A stretch of DNA of 64,000 nucleotides from Symsagittifera roscoffensis (lineage: Eukaryota; Xenacoelomorpha; Acoela; Convolutidae), in the NCBI RefSeq assembly GCF_963678635.1, contig NC_087067.1, positions 16,197,018 through 16,261,017 of the forward strand. The letters are read 5' to 3'. The notes below the pieces were generated by a model. That model worked only from the letters and a program-made list of their open reading frames with translations. It did no database searches and was not told the origin of the DNA. Below, piece after piece: positions 42,901 to 51,760 of the stretch; within the stretch, counting starts at the first letter, position 1, and each line of letters begins with the position of its first letter. Both the position numbers and the translations under genes were made by a program.

Positions 42901-45891
42901 ATTTCGATTGTTTGAATAACTTCTATTTCTATTATAGGAGTAGTTTCTATTCCTATTGTATGATGAATTTCGTGATTGGTTGTTTGGATAGTTGTTATTT
43001 CTTGATTGGGAATTAGATCTAGAAACAAATCGTTGTGTATTTGAATTTGATCTGGAGTAGTTATTTCGACTATTCGGTCTATTGTAGTGATTTTGTGATG
43101 AATTATACGTGTTTCTTCGTTCTGGTGATCTTCCTCTATAACTTGAGTTATATGGAGATTGATTTCTTGTATAGCTTGTATTGTTCGGGAGTGGTTTTCC
43201 TGAACTGTTGTTGCTGTATACATTTTTGTTTGGTAGATTTTGATCTTTTTTCATGTATTGATAAAATGATTTATTTGGTTCTTTGTATTTTTGAGGTTTA
43301 TTTTGACTATCTTGCTGTTTTTGTCTACATTCGGAAATACTATGTCCGTATCGTCGGCAATAATTACACCATTTCTTGAAAGATGGTTTGCCTTTAAAGT
43401 TCGGGTTCTTTTCGTAAATATTGAGTATTTCAGTGATTTTTTCAACGAGATCTGTTTCTGATTCTTGTATATTATTAATATTAGTGGGAGTCGTTTCAAT
43501 TTTGTTAACGTATTGTAATTTCAAATTCTCCGTTTCTTCTAGTTTCATCGTGATTTCTGCTTGTTCTAGTTTGTCTACTAGTTTTCTAAAATCTAAATCG
43601 GGTTCTCGAATTGAAGAAGGATGGGATGCTCTCTTTTTTATTGCTATTTTCCTTAATTGTGGTGTTAAGGTCATCATTAAGATTTCTGTCATCTTAGTGT
43701 TTTTATAGTCGTGTGTATTTAGTGAATATGCTTTTCGAACTAGTGTTTCGATTCTTACTGCTATTTGTTTGATGGTTTCGTTTGGTAATCTGCGAATTTC
43801 ATTACATAAAACTCTTTGTTGTTGTTTGTTTCTTTCGGAGTCAAACATTTTTGAAAATTCTTGTGTAAATCTTTTCCAGTTTGATTTTATTTCTTGAGGT
43901 AGTACTGAAAACCATTTTTGGGCTGCGCCATCTAAGGTTGTTAGTATCAACGCTGTGCGTCGATGTATCCAGTTTTGATGTAGTGGCGTATTAATTGGTT
44001 CAGGTCCTATATTTAAAATCAAATTTGCTGTTACTGCATTTAAGTAATCTTCTACAGAGTATTCAGGGTCTGTTCCTGTGAAAACCATTAAAGGTTTGTT
44101 TGATGTTATTGATGATCCACCCATAAGGTATGGATTCATTGTCATTTGTAATGATTCAGCTGCATTTGGCATTTGAGAAAAATTTGAAAGTTGGTTTCTT
44201 GTTATTTCATGTTGTTGAAGATAATACGGGAGTGGTATTTCATTTTGCATTTGTGATGGTTGATACGAGTGTGTAGTCATTGGATTTTGTTGTTGAATTG
44301 GTTGAAAAGATTGTGTATTAATTGGATTTTGTTGTTGAATTGGTTGTTGATATTGTGCATCTATTGATTGTGGAGAAAAATTTCTATGATTTGTACGTGT
44401 TTTCTGTATTCCTTGTCTACGATATTCTTGAGTATTTGGTGCAAATATATCTGGTTGTAAGAAATCTTCATCTGAGGATAAATAATCCATTTGATAAGAT
44501 GTTTGTTTTTTATTTTTATTTTGTTGAAAAAATGGGTAATTTCCACTGCGATCCTGTGGAGGATTTGGTTGAAAATTTGTGGAATTATATTGGGCCGTTG
44601 GGTTATCCCAGTTTCGAGGTTTTGTATATTGATTAAAATTTCTTTGTGGTTGATAATTTGTTTTTGATGGATGTGTATAATTATAATTATGGTCTGCAAA
44701 GTTGTTTCTAGTGAATGTTTTGCGTGTTTTTGATGGTATTGTCATGGGTTTGTATGTTTGGTAATCCATATGTGAATATTTAGGGGCAACCGAAGGTTTA
44801 ACGGTTGATTGTAAGGTTACCTGTGTTTGTGAAGGATTTGTATTTCTTGGTGTTGTTAAATTTGGGCGTATTGGTGAAATACTTTGTTGTGTAGTTGTTG
44901 TGTGTACAATTTCTTCATTTATGAAGTGTGATGGTGTCTGGATATCTTGTTGAGTAAGATTCCTAGTTCCATTGAGGTTTTCATTGTGTATGACTGTAGA
45001 GTTTAAACTATTATTTTGTGTATCGGGTAAAAATGTATTATAGTTTAATGGTGTTGCATCAATTGTTAATGGTATTACTCTTACATAATCTCTTATGTAA
45101 GATATTGTACTTATTGCTTGACTTGAGATTGATTGTGGGAAGCTTATAAATGCTGGATGAGACCATTCGGGGTCCCAAACATAATCTGATTGTTCTGTGA
45201 TAGCGGTATCATCGTTCGAATTTTGGGGTCTAAAATTTTTTCTTGCTTGTGCAATTAAATCAATATTGTGTGTGAAATAATCTATTATGAACCATGCTAA
45301 AATTTTTTGTAAATCGTGTTTGGTATGTTGTGAAACGTCGTCTTTCGTGAAATTTTCTTTAATAATGTTTAAATAACTAGAGAGTAGTGTGATTTCATGT
45401 CGTACTCTTAAATGTTTAGATGTTTCTGTCGGTGAGACATTTGTTAATGGGAGTTCATTTTCTAATATCGAAATATAACTATATATTAGTGCGAAAACTT
45501 CATTGGTGAAAATGGAGTTTGCTCTTTGTGAGTTATGGTATTGGATGCTTTTTATATATTCTGAAAAAACTTTTGAAAATTCTAAATCAAGGTCGTCTGT
45601 TTGAATAGTATATGTTCTATTATTATGGTTTGGGGAAGTGAATTCTATAGAGTAGATTCCATACTGTTGTGTTATGTTGCATATATCTTTTAGATAGTGA
45701 TCTATGATTTGTCTTTTGATTTTTACATCGGGGAACTCTGTTTTACATGGACTGATTCCGGGTTCAAATAAATTTACGAGTAAATTTTGACAAAATATGT
45801 GTTGTCCTCTATCAGTATCTGCATCTACTATAAAAGGAAAGATTTCATCATCATCTGGAGTTTCGTCACCTGGGGTGTGCGTTGAACTCAT
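39988..45891 (-). CDS. gag-pol: gag-pol: gag, nucleocapsid, protease, RT, RNase H (truncated)
   Basis: A 1967-codon frame. Residues 1 to about 300 form an N-terminal domain of unknown type, and about 330-580 is Q/N/P-rich. Capsid of retrotransposon-gag type runs from about 583 (MTMNPYLMGGSS, AAQKWF). A CCHC knuckle lies at 842-855, and an N/R/S/Y-rich linker at about 900-1090. The protease active site is D1229-S-G-A. RT runs from about 1570 to 1800 with Y1737-L-D-D1740. RNase H has D1886 (MCDASNFG) and D1956 (TDHKP). Gag and pol are in a single frame, without a frameshift between them. The ATG at 45891 overlaps ORF1 by 26 nt. It makes the virus-like particle and copies element RNA into DNA. 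The frame is cut at UAA 39988-39990, so RNase H and integrase are severed in this copy. Confidence 0.93.
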   Translation of the reverse strand: MSSTHTPGDETPDDDEIFPFIVDADTDRGQHIFCQNLLVNLFEPGISPCKTEFPDVKIKRQIIDHYLKDICNITQQYGIYSIEFTSPNHNNRTYTIQTDDLDLEFSKVFSEYIKSIQYHNSQRANSIFTNEVFALIYSYISILENELPLTNVSPTETSKHLRVRHEITLLSSYLNIIKENFTKDDVSQHTKHDLQKILAWFIIDYFTHNIDLIAQARKNFRPQNSNDDTAITEQSDYVWDPEWSHPAFISFPQSISSQAISTISYIRDYVRVIPLTIDATPLNYNTFLPDTQNNSLNSTVIHNENLNGTRNLTQQDIQTPSHFINEEIVHTTTTQQSISPIRPNLTTPRNTNPSQTQVTLQSTVKPSVAPKYSHMDYQTYKPMTIPSKTRKTFTRNNFADHNYNYTHPSKTNYQPQRNFNQYTKPRNWDNPTAQYNSTNFQPNPPQDRSGNYPFFQQNKNKKQTSYQMDYLSSDEDFLQPDIFAPNTQEYRRQGIQKTRTNHRNFSPQSIDAQYQQPIQQQNPINTQSFQPIQQQNPMTTHSYQPSQMQNEIPLPYYLQQHEITRNQLSNFSQMPNAAESLQMTMNPYLMGGSSITSNKPLMVFTGTDPEYSVEDYLNAVTANLILNIGPEPINTPLHQNWIHRRTALILTTLDGAAQKWFSVLPQEIKSNWKRFTQEFSKMFDSERNKQQQRVLCNEIRRLPNETIKQIAVRIETLVRKAYSLNTHDYKNTKMTEILMMTLTPQLRKIAIKKRASHPSSIREPDLDFRKLVDKLEQAEITMKLEETENLKLQYVNKIETTPTNINNIQESETDLVEKITEILNIYEKNPNFKGKPSFKKWCNYCRRYGHSISECRQKQQDSQNKPQKYKEPNKSFYQYMKKDQNLPNKNVYSNNSSGKPLPNNTSYTRNQSPYNSSYRGRSPERRNTYNSSQNHYNRPNSRNNYSRSNSNTQRFVSRSNSQSRNNNYPNNQSRNSSYNRNRNYSYNRNRSYSNNRNQNYPNNRSRNNSYNRSNYNRQNNNYQNRSRNNSQNRHPSYNNRYRNYSQSPHRNNNHYNNSNNRHRSSTPKHQRQINQVQANPETTSDPPGIDDTVTDTLQLNQINCTSSDSESDTENTLAINMIKVENDYESVIYEQPFPSHIYENQSEFLQNYYTTPINSTPTTQETNEINTTDQTNKNTKTKCLNTNHIYQNIQKEQPKEKIWTIPFLLESPRNKEFQPPDLEIDFLIDSGAESNIINIPTWNEIKTLHPKLTPLETSSKLATAQGSTLINYGKIQLFLLPTRTMEQSKLLNKPFKQIFHITDIKYNIIGIPFISKYIPTINILNSKILIKDKYTKTKETSLTFFQRLNKQPPFFSKFYPIFNQQRKHLKPLSGNIYNFSIKQVHQYDKEQNKQKFYMSDFEFKPIHKFFKITISSIKYLKNSNSDIISLHVYNNTPYQVTLPLGLLGYCETNATISPIHEKAYRVNNILQLLDICQSTILNEELSINNIISNENRNTDYFTKTPYFKPTFNISNYTEDQQKFLTMFNFQHSQITQDEFEKLAKQLIQYSSVYATSKFDVGKISSSLHLPLKPDAVFKKQRASKVPIHLHDKVNRLLDILEQYNIISPVNKEEQPKGNTFINPVIILAKGESLKIVLDARYLNSLIDESKCNWPIEPIQVILTKINGKYFTTADMNSAYNQMPLDEQSRRLTQFVIGNQQYEFNRLFYGISIGPAAFSAFMSKIFRPLILKKNAITYLDDVFMQSQSKDEMFKVLETYHQILQNENLKAAPDKSHFFLTKVKFLGHNIERKTITPLKSRIDAIQKLQPPTNKKKIQEFLGMLNFLSKYVYKMQLYLRPFYNILRQQNNFEWNTEHQTRFEEIKKLLTEQISNTIPDPDQPFYAMCDASNFGIGAALLQSHNGTNKMNLISANSRLFTQAELRLSTLMRECTAIIYTLTEYEFLILGSKHPTVLFTDHKPIIFLFTQK

Positions 45892-46333
45892 TTTTTCGTT
45901 CGATGACTGTTAATATGTAATTATTAATGTGTCGAATTGGTTGATTCCAATTGTATAGATGTACTGGTTTGTGTTTATACTGCTTTTTTATTCTTCTTTT
46001 TCCTCTTTGTGATGAATTTGAAGTTGTTTCTGAGTCAGAAAAATATAATTGATCGTGTTGTGGGTAATTTTTATCTATTGATTCTTTTAATTTGTAAAGT
46101 TCGTCTAAACTGTTGGTTTCTGATTCTGAAAATGCGTTTCGATTTTTTGAAAATCTTTTTCGTGTTATTTGTCTTTGTTTAGTTATTATTTTTCTCTTTA
46201 GTGTTTGTCGTTTTGTTCGAATGTATCCAACTGTTTGTGTATGAGGTGTGATTACAAGGTCGTATTTTTTGTTATCTATTTCACAATTGTGTAAAATGAT
46301 TGTTTGTTTATTTCCTAGGTTTTTAAATGACAT
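45866..46333 (-). CDS. ORF1: small basic protein upstream of gag, 155 aa
   Basis: Lies between leader and gag-pol, overlapping gag-pol by 26 nt in another frame. Two strongly basic clusters (residues 40-66, containing TLKRKIITKQRQITRKR, and 110-122, RGKRRIKKQYKHK) flank an acidic/serine patch (ESETNSLDELY, FSDSETTSNSS). The basic clusters look like nuclear-localisation or RNA-binding segments. No known domain is recognised. Copy 2 keeps a broken homologue at 23502-23967. It may be a regulatory protein or an N-terminal gag piece translated separately; function is unproven. Confidence 0.75.
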   Translation of the reverse strand: MSFKNLGNKQTIILHNCEIDNKKYDLVITPHTQTVGYIRTKRQTLKRKIITKQRQITRKRFSKNRNAFSESETNSLDELYKLKESIDKNYPQHDQLYFSDSETTSNSSQRGKRRIKKQYKHKPVHLYNWNQPIRHINNYILTVIERKNEFNAHPR

Positions 46334-46513
46334 AAGGTTTAGAATGACGGATGCAAAAGGTTGTTAAATGATTTCTATTGACTTAAACTGTTAGTTCTTA
46401 CGATTTTTTGGTTAGCTTAACCTGGGTCTAATTGTTCAGGGTTGGAGAGAAAAGTATATCGATTCCGAAGAATGATTTTTACTTTCTCGTGACTAGTATA
46501 AGCTAAGGTGTTA

Positions 46514-46519
46514 ACTTAC
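46514..46519 (-). promoter_or_regulatory. Candidate splice donor in leader
   Basis: Element sense TTAA|GTAAGTTAAC, upstream of ORF1. Both the motif and its surroundings are conserved in copy 2 (24151-24156). It is a plausible donor for subgenomic RNAs carrying the env-like and accessory genes. No matching acceptor was proven. Confidence 0.4.
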
Positions 46520-46849
46520 TTAATCTTACTTAGGGGTAGTGATTGTGTTCAAGGGTTGGAGAATAGTAAATCGATCCACAAGGTTCAGGTATAATTAGAA
46601 CGCGAGTAGTTCGTTAGATACTATTTTAAACTTACTAAGTCTAAGATTTATCCTGGGTCTGGTAAGAGGAGGGGTCAAGTGAAGGATGAATAACCGAAGT
46701 TCTTCACTGTTTATCCTAATTTGAATGATTAGTTTTGTGTAAAAATTTCTATTAGTCTTGGGTTTTTAGAAAGGGTTGGGTAGTGAATCGACGTTTGAGG
46801 TCGTTAGACACTAATTAAGTGGGTGGGGGAGAACAAAGTTGTTCTGTTT

Positions 46850-46934
46850 GATCCAAGGATAAGCCTTGATGATCAAATTTAAAATTTAATTAAGTAGAAA
46901 ATTATTTAAGATCCAAGGATAAGCCTTGATGATC
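46850..46934 (-). repeat. Duplicated leader hairpin
   Basis: The 25-bp sequence starting GATCCAAGGATAAGCCTT occurs at 46850-46874 and 46910-46934, 60 bp apart. Each has self-complementary GATC ends and an AAGG/CCTT stem. Copy 2 has the pair at 24486-24510 and 24561-24584, 75 bp apart. Paired leader hairpins could act in RNA packaging or dimerisation. Confidence 0.75.
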
Positions 46935-47564
46935 TGATTTTAAATTAAGTGACTTTAAATTTTAATAAAGTTTTAAATTTGTGTAAAGGAAAGATTTAGT
47001 GTTTTGATGATATTAGTGGGTTTATGATTGCTGTTATGTTTTAGGTGATGAAGCTGGAACAACAGGATGATTTATGATTACTAACCATTTATTGTCATGC
47101 TACTAATTTTTATTTTTATTTTCCAATAAATATTCTTCAAACATGTTTTGTATAATACTGCAGAGTTTTAGGAAAACGATCTTAGATCTTTTTATCAATC
47201 GTTATTGTATAATATTAATTTGTTTAGCGCCTGAAATGATTTTGAAGATTTACTTCAAGGTTTTATGTTTGCAAATGGAAATCTAAATTCATTGCAAGTA
47301 GTATTCGAAATATAAAAGTTTGTTCTGGCTTTTGCCGAACTATCATATAACTATACGGCAAGTTTCTACTTTGTCGTATGTCGTCTTTGGTTCGATGTCT
47401 TCTTCCAATTCCGGGTAGTTCTATTATGGTTCGGAATATTGGCTCTGATCTATTGAGTCGGAGAGACATTTCAATTAAATTATTGTCGTATAACATTTTG
47501 TAAATGTTTTTGTCTAATTTCTAATCTAATTTTGGTTAATTCTAATCTAGTAAGGTCTTGTTCG

Positions 47565-47582
47565 AGACTTATGGTCGCACCA
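47565..47582 (-). promoter_or_regulatory. Primer-binding site candidate
   Basis: Two bases inside the 5' LTR, the element-sense strand reads TGGTGCGACCATAAGTCT. Its complement ends in CACCA and continues upstream to GTTCGAGACTTAT, like the 3' end of a tRNA with its T-loop TTCGA. Position and TGG start fit tRNA priming. I could not identify the tRNA. Confidence 0.75.
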
Positions 47583-47584
47583 GA

Positions 47585-47994
47585 TGAGTTAGGACTGGGG
47601 TGTATAACTCATAGAGTAATTTCGGATAGGGTACACCGTCTGCTCGTCACGCTATCTTATTTTCGGCCGGATAGATTCGTGCAACTTCTTAGTCTAATAC
47701 CGATCCTAATCTTACTCTTATACTATCTAGTCTCAGGTTGTTTAACTAGTCTCTGCTAGGCTCAATAGATCTAGGGTATACTGGTTTATTGCGGCTGCTG
47801 AAGTGCTCGGGAGAGTCCAACTAATTTCTAAGTTAAATTCAAATCTCTCTGGTGCTGAAATTACAAGTAACTTCAGCACTTACAAATAAGTGGGTTGTTA
47901 GTTAGATGGATCATGATTGGTTAATATTAAATACTTTACATTGGTAAAACATTTAATTTATCCAATCATAAAATATAGTTTAGATCAGGTTCCA
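47585..47994 (-). repeat. 5' LTR of copy 3 (410 bp)
   Basis: Identical by eye to 29090-29499. It holds the element promoter. The TATAAGAG-like box and AATAAA correspond to 47715-47722 and 47785-47790. The CCGT target duplication follows at 47995-47998. Confidence 0.95.
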
Positions 47995-48867
47995 CCGTTC
48001 TTGGTTCCAGATTTAAAATCAAAACTTTGGCTCGAAATCCCTTTTTTAAATTAGAGAGCCAGTCAATTATTTGGTTTGCATTAGTAAAAAATTTTTCATT
48101 TTATTTGAAAAATGAGCTGACACATTACTTCACTTTTTCCCACAAAAATCGGCTAATTTAAGGTCGAATTTTCTTTGGTTCCAGTTGACGTAACTTGACC
48201 ACACAGTTTAATTTGATTCAAAGTGCCGGCATTTTGTCCCGCAACAAGCCAGTCGTCACGGATGGCAAGCAGGAAGTAATGCCATATGTTCATTGCACTT
48301 GATAGGAAGTGTAATAAAAATCACATTAGCCAGCAAAGCTGAAAATTTGACCGCACTTTTTTGATTTATCGTTCGCTGGAGTCATCCACGCGATGGTACA
48401 AATATCTCAAATTACTATTTATATATATTATTATTATTATATGCATGTAGAAAATTGAGCAATAAAAATTCAATTATACCAACGGGAAGTGAAGAAATTT
48501 GGTGCACGGCTGACACTAGAGAGACTAATTATGTTTTCCAAAAGTTTTACCGCAAAAAAAAAGAAAACAAGAGCATCCGGTCACATTTTTCGCAAAACAA
48601 AGGTTTAAGCAGAAATGCACAAAAAAACTATCCGTGATACACTCTACTTTAAGTTAAAACATTTCGTCTGTGATGAGAAAGGGCAAATATGATCTGTGCA
48701 GCTTTTTATTGAGAACCGCTTTAGAACCAACATTCCTCACATACCATAAAAGCCATAAAACTCTGTTAGATCATAGTTTTGAGCGACTGAAGTTTTGCTA
48801 TGATTAATTGTACACGAACAATGGTATTTTTTAAGAACGGACTTCGACAGCTTGTCTATTTCATCTT

Positions 48868-49036
48868 CTGCATCAGCCGAAAAGTCGGTGATTCGAGGCC
48901 CAACATAAACCGCGCTCGATGCTTGCGAGTGAGAAAACGAGTCTCAGCCAAGAAAAAAAACCAAAAATGTAGTTCCTAAGCAGGAGCACAACAACGGTTC
49001 GCTGCAAAGAGCTGAACAACTCATATGTTGGTTCAT
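48868..49036 (+). repeat. SINE-like dispersed repeat, member B
   Basis: Same core and tail as member A: GAGGCCCAACATAAAC, TGCGAGTGAG, an A-rich middle, then GCTGAACAACTCATATGTTG. The head is less clear than in A and C. Confidence 0.6.
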
Positions 49037-51380
49037 TCCCTTGTGAATTAACGGTCTTAATCTTCTCATTAAGGAGACCTTCATACCCCAATTTAGGTCA
49101 CCATCCTAACTCGATATCATATAATTTTAAAATTTTTTGACCATACTGTCTCAGGTGAACGCCGTTTTATCTTCTGATCATCTCAACCATGGATCAAAGG
49201 TTGTTCTAAATTCCCGCTAATACGTTTATGGCAACCTTTGCAATGGTAAGCTTTGAAATCATCCGTTAGTCACTTTCATCAATAAATTTATAAAAAAATT
49301 TAGAGAATTTATGATTTTATAACTCGGCGTTGACCGTGTATAGAATACTTTACAATCTCTATCTGGTATTTATCGGTGATTGGCTTACATAATAAAACAA
49401 ACTACAAAAAGTTCAAACTAAACCTCAAAAAGGCAGTATTTTTAATATTGTATTTTGGTTTGATATTTGAAAAATGATATTACTCGAAATAGATTTCAAA
49501 ATTTTAATCTTTACCTAATCCCACTGGGAATTTCGGATTTCATTTTATGTGCCAAACCATGTAATTACATCTGCCTTCAATTCCGATGAAAAGCAAAGAG
49601 TGTAAAGTTCAAAACCTTTTTTTAAACTTTGATTTTATCTTTTCTTCTTTAATTTTTTCTTTTCTTTTGAATATTTTTGATATGATACGCTTAGAGACAT
49701 TTTGCTACTCTTATCAGTATATTTATTAGCGCACGATTTCCTTCAAAGATGAGCAAGCGCGGTAAAAAGTATAAAGATGCAAGTTCTATAATTTATCTTA
49801 CCAGGGCTATAACTCATACAACTGATGTAGGGATATCCATGCTCAAAGCAAAAAAATATATAATTTTAATTTTGTTCAATATTTTTAGAAAGAACAGAAC
49901 AACAAAAGAACAAAATAATTTAACATTTTGTAGAAAGAGTTGAAAAAATACAAAACAGGAGTAGCTTTAAACACTAAAAAAATTAAGTTTCAAAAATCAG
50001 GCCGAAACACGATTTTAGTCTAAATGAACATGTGAACTTTAAACAATGCGATTAAATAATGAAGCATTTTTTATTTTTGAATGAATGAGTCATGAATGTA
50101 CCCTTAGTGTAAATTCCCTCACTTGTGCCGAAAAGTTCATTTCAATTGAAGTCGCTACCAAGAGCACTTACCTATTTTTCACTGTGGCACCTGATTTTTT
50201 TTAGTGCACGCCTCAGTCATCTCAAAGTTTTAGTATCACTTAATATTAAAGCGCCTTTCTTGATTCACTTAAAAAAAACCCAAACTGATCTTAATTTTTT
50301 TTTCATTGCAGAACATTTTTCAAGTATGTGCAATTTCTGTTTTTTTTTAAATTTTGTTTACACATTAGGGGCAATTTGAGTGTTTTTTCATCTAGTCGAA
50401 ATGAAGCATTGACCTTTTAATAGTGATTGACACATGAACATGTTGCGACTTAAAAGTGAATTAGCAAGGCTAACATAGTAAGCTAGGTTGGGAAATTGTT
50501 TAAATCAAAGTTAGACCAATGTGCAACTAATTTTGGTGCTGGCTGACAGACCATTTAAACTTTTTCATGAAACATAAATTTTGACAAGTCACTATTTAAA
50601 TAAAAGGAACGATCTTTTGTTGAAAATGAGTTGAACACCCTTTTAAAAAAGACTGCAGATTACGACGATTAAATAATTATTTTAAAAACGACTACAGTAG
50701 AGAAATATAAATTTTATGTGATTTAGCATTTTATTCTACATCGCCTAGTGAATTCCGTATTTTCAGAAAACTATTTTGATGTTGCTCAGCAAATACAGTG
50801 ACGCGATATATTAAATCAAAAGCTTAGAAAAAATATTCTTTTGAAACGAAGCTTCATCTGATTAAAAATTGAACTAGGTCTTATTTTGTTCGCATTGATA
50901 GTGCCAGTATATTTTCTTCTTTTTTCAATTATTCATCTTCCAATTATGGACTTTATGAATTAGTGAAAAAATATATATACTTTTCCGATTTTTATTGGTC
51001 AAATTTGAATAAAAAGCAAAAAAATTTCCAGGCACAAAAACAAGTCCATCGAATTTCCCGAATGACTTAGTCCGTTATGAAAAATTATTCCAAATTTTAA
51101 AAATGAGGAATATGGAAATTACGGCCGCGGGGTTAATAAGGGCAATAAAAATTCAACGGGATCATTTTTGCCCGGGTGATTCCCGGGAATGATAACAGGA
51201 AAAAAGCCCCGTGGGTGATATAAACCCTTAATGATGTTCCGAGGGAGTGATGGAAAAAAGTGAGTTGCAGTGAATGGCAAATGGGTATTTCCAAAACAGG
51301 ACATTAAAGCACCATTTGGTCAGGTGTATCGCTTGAGTGTTATAAATTGTAACATTTGAGTGCTATAATCCTGTTCAAAG

Positions 51381-51413
51381 TTCAAAGCTTACACATCATG
51401 TGTAAGCTTTGAA
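51381..51413. repeat. Perfect palindromic hairpin, 15-bp arms
   Basis: TTCAAAGCTTACACA, loop TCA, then its exact inverse TGTGTAAGCTTTGAA. A short intronic cruciform or RNA hairpin; no terminator role is expected in a eukaryotic intron. Confidence 0.85.
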
Positions 51414-51599
51414 TTTTTTTTAGGTCGACCAATTTGATTTTCTGAGCTCTACCAAAACTAATAAATCACTAAATCACTATAAAAACCCTATTTTGACCAA
51501 ATTTTTTGCGTAGCAGGCAAATTTTTGAAAAAAATGCCAAAAAATGCGTTTTAGTCACTTTTTGGAAAATTTCGACCAAAAAATCACGCGCGCCCCCAT

Positions 51600-51760
51600 C
51601 AAAATTACTATATTTTGTATTTTGGCGCCGAAGACGCCTTTAGAAAAATTTTAAGGTCAGTGAGCCAAAAATGGATATCTCAAAATAGTACAAAGGAGGG
51701 TCCCCCAGACCCGTCCTCCCCCCCCCCCCCCCCCTAAGTCTGCTGGTGCTCTGCGATATG
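51600..51760. mobile_element. Partial relative of the hAT-like MITE, opposite orientation
   Basis: The reverse complement of about 51615-51665 (CTTAAAATTTTTCTAAAGGCGTC) resembles 27497-27522 inside the MITE (CCTAAAATTTTTCTGAAGGCGCC). At 51736-51757 the sequence CTAAGTCTGCTGGTGCTCTG resembles a decayed inverse of its left terminal repeat. The other end is not recognised. Confidence 0.4.

Larger units (their letters stand above)
46334..47584 (-). other. 5' leader of copy 3
   Basis: A 1.25 kb untranslated leader between PBS and ORF1. It has a GTAAGT donor motif at 46514-46519 (in TTAAGTAAGTTAACACC), conserved in copy 2 at 24151-24156, and a second GTAAGA just upstream in element sense. It carries two GATCC...GATC hairpins (46850-46934). 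A 77-codon frame at 47263-47496 starts soon after the PBS; it may be spurious. The donor could serve spliced RNAs for the downstream cassette. Confidence 0.7.
29090..47994 (-). mobile_element. Full-length 18.9-kb Ty3/gypsy-type LTR retroelement with env-like and accessory genes, copy 3
   Basis: Bounded by 410-bp LTRs (29090-29499 and 47585-47994) that look identical by eye, start TG and end CA. They are flanked by the 4-bp duplication CCGT (29086-29089 and 47995-47998). Sense is minus. Order: LTR, PBS, leader, ORF1, gag-pol, spacer, two hydrophobic ORFs, a 378-codon non-AUG frame, env-like glycoprotein, 597-aa ORF, short intron, 1.6 kb 3' non-coding, LTR. Gag-pol layout (capsid, CCHC, protease, RT, RNase H, integrase with GPY) places it with Ty3-like elements. 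Its length is far above a usual Ty3 element of 5-8 kb, owing to the 6-kb accessory cassette and long untranslated regions. Identical LTRs imply recent insertion, yet pol carries one nonsense codon. Confidence 0.95.

Noticed and set aside
42747-43379. Plus-strand frames opposite the nucleocapsid linker
   Set aside because: They are antisense shadows of the N/R/S-rich repeat in gag-pol, lack homologues and carry no motifs.
47263-47496. Confident gene call for the leader frame
   Set aside because: Short, no homologue visible because copy 2 is gapped there; kept only as a low-interest finding.
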